A stretch of DNA of 5,081 nucleotides from RGIG3009 sp045590855 (GTDB lineage: Bacteria; Bacillota; Clostridia; Oscillospirales; Acutalibacteraceae), in the NCBI GenBank assembly GCA_045590855.1, contig JAZNRV010000099.1, forward strand, positions 1-5,081, written 5' to 3'. A program made the position numbers and the translations under genes. Of this stretch, positions 1 to 3,325 are shown in pieces; the stretch's first letter is position 1, and each line of letters starts with the position of its first letter. Below the pieces are notes generated by a model. The model saw nothing but the letters and a program-made list of their open reading frames with translations, was not told the origin of the DNA and made no database searches.

Positions 1-2
1 GG

Positions 3-32
3 GGCGACGTCCTCATGGCCCCGATTCTTTAG
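3..32 (+). CDS. Possible 3' tail of an upstream gene (partial)
   Basis: The frame starting at base 3 reads GDVLMAPIL and then a TAG stop at 30-32. These could be the last codons of a gene whose body lies before the window. In Firmicutes the gene before trmN6 is often one of the holB/ricT/yabA group, but nine residues cannot identify it. The only support is the stop just before the repeat cluster. One stop in one of three frames is weak evidence, so this is a pointer and not a firm call. Confidence 0.22.
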   Translation, partial: GDVLMAPIL

Positions 33-56
33 TTTTTGCAAAACCAATTTGCCACC

Positions 57-80
57 GTAGGGGCGGATATTATCCGCCCG
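57..80. repeat. Short palindromic repeat, hairpin 1
   Basis: GGGCGGATA (61-69) and TATCCGCCC (71-79) are perfect 9-nt inverted arms around one base. As RNA this gives about a 7-bp GC-rich stem with a 5-nt loop. No U-tract follows, so it does not look like a terminator. The unit, with its flanking GTAGGGG, resembles small palindromes that I recall being dispersed between genes in clostridial genomes. That family assignment is from memory and inference; the palindrome itself is seen directly. Confidence 0.7.
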
Positions 81-90
81 CTTTTAATCC

Positions 91-107
91 GTCGCGCTAT
101 GCGCGAC
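91..107. repeat. Short palindromic repeat, hairpin 2
   Basis: GTCGCGC (91-97) and GCGCGAC (101-107) are perfect 7-nt inverted arms with a TAT loop. It lies 11 nt after hairpin 1 and just before the heptamer repeats, so the three parts probably form one composite intergenic element. It is GC-only except for one A/T pair per arm and has no U-tract, which argues against termination. Confidence 0.7.
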
Positions 108-115
108 AACCTTAC

Positions 116-146
116 CTCTTCACTCTTCACTCTTCACTTTTCACTC
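116..146. repeat. Tandem heptamer repeat (CTCTTCA)
   Basis: CTCTTCA occurs at 116-122, 123-129 and 130-136. A fourth copy with one change (CTTTTCA) lies at 137-143, followed by a partial copy (CTC). The array ends 5 nt before the ribosome binding site of trmN6, so it would sit in or next to the 5' leader. Being a heptamer array it would shift frame with each copy gained or lost, which supports its being non-coding. No function is evident. Confidence 0.8.
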
Positions 147-150
147 AAAA

Positions 151-159
151 AAGGGGGTG
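151..159 (+). promoter_or_regulatory. Ribosome binding site fixing the trmN6 start
   Basis: AAGGGGGTG lies about 7 nt before the GTG at 165. It is the only good Shine-Dalgarno-like match upstream of the methyltransferase domain. It selects GTG 165 over the in-frame TTG at 36, whose extension would translate the palindromes and the heptamer array. Confidence 0.65.
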
Positions 160-164
160 CCGAC

Positions 165-842
165 GTGCGTACCGAAACTTTAAAAAACGGCAGAATCGCC
201 TTTGTCGACGACGATTGCACCTTTGGCGCGGATGCCGTGTTGCTCGCCGCCTTTTCGGCACCGCTTGCCCACGGTCGCAGTTGCGATTTGGGCACAGGCT
301 CGGGCATTATCCCCCTTTTATGGGAACTGCCAAGCGGTGCCACCGTGGATGCCGTGGACTGCTGTGAAACAGCGGTAACCTTGGCGCGCACCGCGGTGGA
401 ACAAAATGGCTTGCAACAGCAAATCACCGTATGGCAACAAGATTGGAAAAATTTAGAGCTGCCGCGCGGTGCGTACGACTGCGTGGTCAGCAATCCCCCC
501 TACTTTGCCCAAAACAGCGGCAAAGTCAGTGCCTCGCCCGCGCGGCGGTTGGCGCGGCACGAGGGCGAAAGCACCTTGTCCGATGTGGTCGGTGCAACAT
601 CCGCACTGCTCAAAGTCGGCGCTCATTTTTGTTTTTGCCACCGCCCAGAACGGTTAGCAGACGTCGTGCTCACTTTACGCGAAAACGGTTTGGAACCCAA
701 ACGTTTGCAGTGGGTACACGCGCGGCGCGACAAAGCACCGTTTTTGTTTTTGTGCGATGCCGTCAAAGGCGGCAAACCATCCCTTACCGTTTTACCGCCA
801 CTATTTATTGAGGAGTGTGAACCCCTATGCCCGGCACCTTAA
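165..842 (+). CDS. trmN6: tRNA1(Val) adenine(37)-N6-methyltransferase (TrmN6/YfiC/YabB family)
   Basis: This is an SAM-dependent N6-adenine methyltransferase, predicted to act in the cytoplasm on A37 of a tRNA (tRNA1-Val in E. coli; the target in Firmicutes is inferred from the family). With the GTG start at 165 the protein has 225 residues, slightly short for the family. Visible motifs, in order: FGADAVLLAAF near residues 20-30, the SAM loop DLGTGSG at 41-47, the acidic segment VDCCE ending strand 2 at about 64-68, and the catalytic NPPY at 110-113, diagnostic of amino-methyltransferases. The family C-terminal signatures HRPERL (159-164) and KGGKP (201-205) follow. The frame stays open back to a TTG at 36, but that extension only translates intergenic repeats and has no family counterpart. 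The last 16 nt overlap rsmI, so the two genes are co-transcribed and probably translationally coupled. The identification is strong; the exact tRNA target is not. Confidence 0.9.
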   Translation: MRTETLKNGRIAFVDDDCTFGADAVLLAAFSAPLAHGRSCDLGTGSGIIPLLWELPSGATVDAVDCCETAVTLARTAVEQNGLQQQITVWQQDWKNLELPRGAYDCVVSNPPYFAQNSGKVSASPARRLARHEGESTLSDVVGATSALLKVGAHFCFCHRPERLADVVLTLRENGLEPKRLQWVHARRDKAPFLFLCDAVKGGKPSLTVLPPLFIEECEPLCPAP

Positions 843-1657
843 CACTGGTGGGAACACCCATCGGTAACCTTTCGGATTTTTCGCCCCGCGCTGTCAAGGC
901 GTTGGAATCGTGCGATTTCATTGCCGCCGAAGATACGCGGGTTACTCTTACTTTGCTCAACCACTTTGGTATTCGCAAACCGCTTATCAGTTACTTTGAA
1001 CATAACAAGCGCGAACGCGGCGAACAAATCTGCCGCAAACTCGAAGACGGCGAAAACGCCGTACTGGTCACGGATGCGGGCATGCCCGCCATCTCCGACC
1101 CGGGCGAAGATTTGGTCGCTTTGTGCCATCAGCGCGGGATTACGGTCAGCGTCATCCCCGGTCCGTGTGCGGGCATTGCGGCACTGGCGGTTTCGGGTTT
1201 GCCCACAGGCCGCTTTACGTTCGAGGGGTTTTTAAGTGTCAACCGCCGCTCGCGGCGCGAACATCTGGATTCCTTGGTAGCCGAAGAACGCACCATGGTA
1301 TTTTACGAAGCCCCGCACAAACTGCTCTCCACCTTGGAAGATATGTTGTCTGCGTGGGGTGACCGCCGCTTGTGTTTGGCCAGAGAACTGACCAAACTGC
1401 ACGAGGAAGTCAAACTGACCACCTTGTCCGCGGCGGTGGAACACTATCGCGAAAACCCGCCGCGCGGGGAATTTGTGTTGGTCATTCACGGTGCCGAGGC
1501 TCAAAAACCGCAAGAATACACGCTGGACGATGCCGTAGAACTGGCGCAAACACTCATCACAGACGGTCTTTCCGCTTCCGACGCGTCCAAAAAAGCGGCC
1601 GCGCAAACGGGGCTTAAAAAAGGCGATATTTACCGCGCCCTCATGCAAAAGGAGTAA
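827..1657 (+). CDS. rsmI: 16S rRNA (cytidine(1402)-2'-O)-methyltransferase RsmI
   Basis: RsmI transfers a methyl group from SAM to the 2'-O of C1402 of 16S rRNA, in the decoding centre of the 30S subunit. The 276-residue length is normal. It has the tetrapyrrole-methylase fold signatures in order: GTPIGNLSD (9-17), EDTR (35-38), the SAM-site segment TDAGMPAISDPG (82-93), VIPGPC (109-114), FYEAPHK (159-165) and ARELTKLHEE (185-194). The C-terminal part (about 230-276), with ASDASKKAAAQTGLKKGDIY, is the small helical domain found in full-length RsmI. The ATG at 827 lies 11 nt after GAGGAG (810-815) and inside the end of trmN6. In Bacillus a GIY-YIG gene (yazA) sits between these two genes; here they overlap directly. 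The third gene of the operon starts 4 nt after the stop. Confidence 0.96.
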   Translation: MPGTLTLVGTPIGNLSDFSPRAVKALESCDFIAAEDTRVTLTLLNHFGIRKPLISYFEHNKRERGEQICRKLEDGENAVLVTDAGMPAISDPGEDLVALCHQRGITVSVIPGPCAGIAALAVSGLPTGRFTFEGFLSVNRRSRREHLDSLVAEERTMVFYEAPHKLLSTLEDMLSAWGDRRLCLARELTKLHEEVKLTTLSAAVEHYRENPPRGEFVLVIHGAEAQKPQEYTLDDAVELAQTLITDGLSASDASKKAAAQTGLKKGDIYRALMQKE

Positions 1658-1661
1658 CAAT

Positions 1662-2201
1662 ATGTTCGGAAATTTCAATCTCGGCACGGTAGTGCTCATC
1701 CTCCTTGCCATCGCCATTTACTTGTACCTTAAATGGTTGGACAAAAAAGAAAAGAGCGGCAAAAAAGCCACTCTTTATGAACAATACAAAACATTGACGG
1801 CAGACACCCTGTCTGCCTTGCCGGACGAGGAGTTACTGCGCGCCGTGATTGCCAACTTGCTCGCGCGCGGTACCGATTTGTACAAAGAAACAGCGGTGCT
1901 CTCGCACGGTCGCACCGCCGTTTACAGCGTGTGGCTTTTGTGCAACGAAATCGCGACTGCCGATTTCAACAAACTTTCTGCCACCACGCGCCGTTTTGCC
2001 GACATGGCAACCGACGGCTTTTTGCTGCTTGGTGCCGAAAAATGCGCCGCCGCATTGCAAACGCTGGTAACAGCCTTTGCCGACGGCACCCTCACCGCCG
2101 AACTGTCGGCTGCTTTGCGCGATGCCATCGCGGCAGAAAACCCGCTTGAACGTTGCACCGCCTATATCCGCGAAAATATCGACGAGTTTTGTGACCTATA
2201 A
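1662..2201 (+). CDS. Membrane-anchored protein of unknown function, possibly a distant DMP19/DUF4375-like domain
   Basis: A 179-residue protein that I cannot name with certainty. Residues 8-24 form one strongly hydrophobic helix, followed by KWLDKKEKSGKK. By the positive-inside rule the N-terminus is outside and the rest is cytoplasmic. Residues about 45-179 are helical and rich in Ala and Leu. The stretch VYSVWLLCNEI..DFNKL (87-105) followed by LLLGAEKCAAAL (121-132) is spaced like the E-x-NGGF-x-Q and IGA-x-K pattern of DMP19/DUF4375 proteins, but the NGGF residues are missing, so this is a weak inference. The start is supported by AAAAGGAG overlapping the rsmI stop, 7 nt before the ATG. 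The gene is the last of the trmN6-rsmI operon. Its stop overlaps the stop of the opposing gene. A role in RNA modification is not implied by position alone. Confidence 0.75.
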   Translation: MFGNFNLGTVVLILLAIAIYLYLKWLDKKEKSGKKATLYEQYKTLTADTLSALPDEELLRAVIANLLARGTDLYKETAVLSHGRTAVYSVWLLCNEIATADFNKLSATTRRFADMATDGFLLLGAEKCAAALQTLVTAFADGTLTAELSAALRDAIAAENPLERCTAYIRENIDEFCDL

Positions 2202-2588
2202 AGCTACATACAGTAACGCCAATAATAGTTCGGGCGGTGCACCGTTTTGCCACAGCACCACCGCCAGCAAAATCAGCAACGTGCGTTCCGAATCCCCCAT
2301 AAGCCACGAAAGTGACCCGCCTTTGTTTGCCTTTTTGGGCAAACAAGGCGGTGTATTTTTTATTTCTTCGCACACGGGCGGTGCTTCTTCAACAATCGGT
2401 TCGTCACAAACAGGCAGTACGGGTTCTTCGCAAATTGGTGCAGGTGTGGGCATCGGTTGCGGAGTAAGCGACACCCCGCGGTAAATCTTTACGGGATGTT
2501 CGCGCACCAACCGCCTCGAACGCTCTTCCATTTGGCGCACCCGCTGTGCGGCTTCGCGTTGCATTTGTATGACCGATGGGTTGTTCAC
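2196..2588 (-). CDS. Small protein with Cys/Pro/Glu repeats and a hydrophobic C-terminal hairpin, unknown function
   Basis: This is the third gene of the minus-strand small-protein operon, 130 residues. Three regions are visible. Residues about 1-38 form a charged, probably helical segment rich in Arg, Glu and Gln. Residues 42-87 form a low-complexity linker in which P-[IV]-C-[ED]-E recurs around Cys53, Cys61 and Cys73, with a further Cys82. Residues 103-130 form two 10-residue hydrophobic stretches, LLILLAVVLW and LLLALLYVAL, split by QNGAPPE and ending exactly at the C-terminus. Each stretch is too short to span a membrane alone; together they could form an interfacial hairpin or a coat-like self-assembly surface. 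The start is GTG at 2588, chosen because GGAGG lies 9 nt upstream; the ATG at codon 9 is the alternative. The end abuts the opposing operon tail to tail. I recall similar Leu-rich tails in clostridial hypothetical proteins, but no function. Confidence 0.75.
   Translation of the reverse strand: MNNPSVIQMQREAAQRVRQMEERSRRLVREHPVKIYRGVSLTPQPMPTPAPICEEPVLPVCDEPIVEEAPPVCEEIKNTPPCLPKKANKGGSLSWLMGDSERTLLILLAVVLWQNGAPPELLLALLYVAL
2317..2362 (+). terminator. Candidate intrinsic terminator of the trmN6 operon, inside the opposing gene
   Basis: On the plus strand, 2317-2331 pairs with 2338-2351: CCGCC/GGCGG at the base and TTGTTTGCC/GGCAAACAA above, with one bulged T and a 6-nt loop, about 14 bp in all. 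TG and then TATTTTTTATTT follow. This matches a hairpin plus U-tract terminator for rightward transcription, about 115 nt after the last stop codon of the plus-strand operon. On the minus strand the same bases encode about codons 78-91 of the 130-aa protein, and no U-tract follows in that direction. The 2-nt offset before the U-tract makes it imperfect. Confidence 0.5.
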
Positions 2589-2590
2589 CG

Positions 2591-2929
2591 TTATAACCCT
2601 CCTTTTTGTTGTAATAACGGTAGCAGTTTGAGTAACTTCATCATTTTCATGGAATCATTAAGCCGTTTTTCGCGCTCGCCGTGCAAATACGGGCGCAACG
2701 CGTTCAGTAGCACGGTGTTTTGGTCCTCTTGCCCCAAACTTGACAGCAGCGGTGCCAATTTCATAAGCCCCGACAAATCCCCCAACCCTTCCTCTGCAGG
2801 CGGTGGCTCTTCTTTTTCGGGCGGCGTTTCGGGAGAAATACCAAACGCCGCCATGGCCCCTTGCAGTTTTTCCATCGCATCGGGCGAACTTAAAAACGCG
2901 TTTAGTTTTTCTGCCAAATCATCCGCCAT
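2591..2929 (-). CDS. Small helical protein with Pro/Glu linker and Leu-rich C-terminus, unknown function
   Basis: This is the second gene of the minus-strand operon, 112 residues. The N-terminal helical segment (1-30) contains FLSSP at 12-16. A Pro/Glu linker (33-48) follows. The C-terminal helical domain (50-106) is rich in Leu and Lys, with LMKLAPLLSSL, ALRPYL and MMKLLKLLPLL. The frame is open further upstream to 3130, but that part lies over the first gene in another frame. The ATG at 2929 is preceded at 5 nt by GGAGG (2935-2939), so it is the start. It overlaps the end of the first gene by 11 nt, suggesting translational coupling. No signal peptide, cysteine or catalytic motif is visible. 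The Leu-rich domain may be a self-association module. I recall comparable domains in clostridial hypothetical proteins but cannot name a family. Confidence 0.78.
   Translation of the reverse strand: MADDLAEKLNAFLSSPDAMEKLQGAMAAFGISPETPPEKEEPPPAEEGLGDLSGLMKLAPLLSSLGQEDQNTVLLNALRPYLHGEREKRLNDSMKMMKLLKLLPLLQQKGGL
2598..2602 (-). promoter_or_regulatory. Ribosome binding site inside the end of the 112-aa gene, deciding a GTG start
   Basis: On the minus strand AAAAAGGAGGG lies 9 nt before the GTG at 2588. The same bases form the last codons of the upstream gene (Lys-Gly-Gly-Leu-stop). The stop at 2591 and the GTG are only 2 nt apart, so ribosomes ending one gene can restart on the next. Confidence 0.7.
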
Positions 2930-3173
2930 GGTTTCCTCCCCCAAACTTTTTAAGCAACTGAGCCACTTGCGGCGATTGCAAAAATTGCTCGACTTGCGCG
3001 GGATTACCCGCCAAATCGGTGATTTTTTTGACGTTTTCGGCGCCCATTTTGTCTTTAACGGCTTCAAGCCCACCGTTTTGCACGGTTTGTGCAAGTTTTT
3101 CGGGCGTTGTTCCCAGCCGCTGCGCGGCAAATTGTAATAACGCGCTCAGTTGCTCCGGTGTCACTCCACTCAT
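2919..3173 (-). CDS. Small helical protein, first gene of the minus-strand operon, unknown function
   Basis: An 84-residue protein with no transmembrane segment, signal peptide or cysteine. It appears to consist of short amphipathic helices: TPEQLSALLQFAAQRLG (5-21), TPEKLAQTVQ (23-32), ENVKKITDLAG (46-56) and QVEQFLQSPQVAQLLKKF (60-77), ending in a Gly-rich tail. The FLQSP motif (64-68) recurs as FLSSP in the next gene. The ATG at 3173 is preceded by AAAGGGG at 3183-3189 (minus strand), with 9 nt between. The stop at 2919 lies inside the next gene, and the Gly-rich tail codons supply that gene's GGAGG. The candidate minus-strand promoter lies about 30 nt upstream of the start codon. I recall small clostridial proteins of this helical pattern, but their role is unknown to me. 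Confidence 0.75.
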   Translation of the reverse strand: MSGVTPEQLSALLQFAAQRLGTTPEKLAQTVQNGGLEAVKDKMGAENVKKITDLAGNPAQVEQFLQSPQVAQLLKKFGGGNHGG

Positions 3174-3203
3174 GTTCTAAAACCCCTTTCTCGGATTTGT
3201 CCT

Positions 3204-3237
3204 AATACAGTGTATGCACCGCCCTTGCCAAGCGTGA
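3204..3237 (-). promoter_or_regulatory. Candidate promoter of the small-protein operon (sporulation-sigma-like)
   Basis: Reading leftward, CATACACT (3216-3209) matches the sigma-E -10 consensus CATACAnT and all but the last base of sigma-K CATAnnnTA. A partial sigma-E -35, TCACGCT (3237-3231), lies 14 nt upstream. The CAC in the same bases, with 16-17 nt spacing, resembles a sigma-K -35. A sigma-A reading also exists: TTGGCA (3231-3226), 16 nt, TGTATT (3209-3204), with 5/6 and 4/6 matches. Either would start transcription near 3202-3197, just upstream of the ribosome binding site of the 84-aa gene. Confidence 0.45.
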
Positions 3238-3248
3238 CACACTTTTTC

Positions 3249-3277
3249 TTGACAGTATTCCGTGGATGGGTTATAAT
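3249..3277 (+). promoter_or_regulatory. Consensus sigma-A promoter of the NhaC gene
   Basis: TTGACA (3249-3254) and TATAAT (3272-3277) are both perfect and separated by the optimal 17 bp. A T-rich run precedes the -35. Transcription should start near 3284, giving an AT-rich leader of about 42 nt with GAGGAG/GAGGG (3310-3319) before the ATG at 3326. No clear operator palindrome is visible, so strong constitutive expression is the simplest reading. Confidence 0.88.
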
Positions 3278-3325
3278 TTCGACATACCTCGCATTAAAAT
3301 ACATAATTAGAGGAGAGGGAAAAAC

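Noticed and set aside
1..37. GGGGC / GCCCC arms followed by a T-rich run as an upstream terminator
   Set aside because: The stem is 5 bp with a 12-nt loop and the T run is interrupted and offset; the sequence before base 1 would be needed to judge it.
45..73. Promoter for trmN6 with TATTAT (68-73) as -10
   Set aside because: There is no acceptable -35 at 16-18 nt spacing and the -10 lies in the loop of the palindrome; the operon promoter is probably upstream of the window.
1751..1776. Inverted repeat AAAGAG-C-GGC / GCC-A-CTCTTT early in the third plus-strand gene
   Set aside because: It has one mismatch, only three T residues with no free U-tract, and falls in Lys-rich codons after the membrane helix; chance from A-rich and T-rich codons is the simplest reading.
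2041..2056. Possible minus-strand terminator AATGCG-loop-CGCATT with T residues
   Set aside because: The stem is only 6 bp, half of the T run lies in the stem, and it is about 140 nt past the minus-strand stop inside the coding region of another gene.
2235..2248. Palindrome CGGTGCACCG followed by TTTT
   Set aside because: A hairpin here would have only 3 bp around a 4-nt loop, too weak for termination; the nearby 14-bp stem at 2317-2351 is a far better candidate.
2930..3130. Upstream extension of the 112-aa gene to an in-frame start near 3130
   Set aside because: It would overlap almost the whole 84-aa gene in another frame; the ATG at 2929 has GGAGG at 5 nt, and the extension is Lys/Arg/Trp-rich without pattern.
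2457..3137. A 226-codon open frame on the plus strand opposite the small-protein operon
   Set aside because: Its Ser/Phe-rich, low-order translation has no ribosome binding site logic, while the minus strand has three well-spaced ribosome binding sites and coupled starts and stops.
3224..3232. Small palindrome CTTGCCAAG as an operator
   Set aside because: The arms are only 4 nt and there is no second copy near the promoters.
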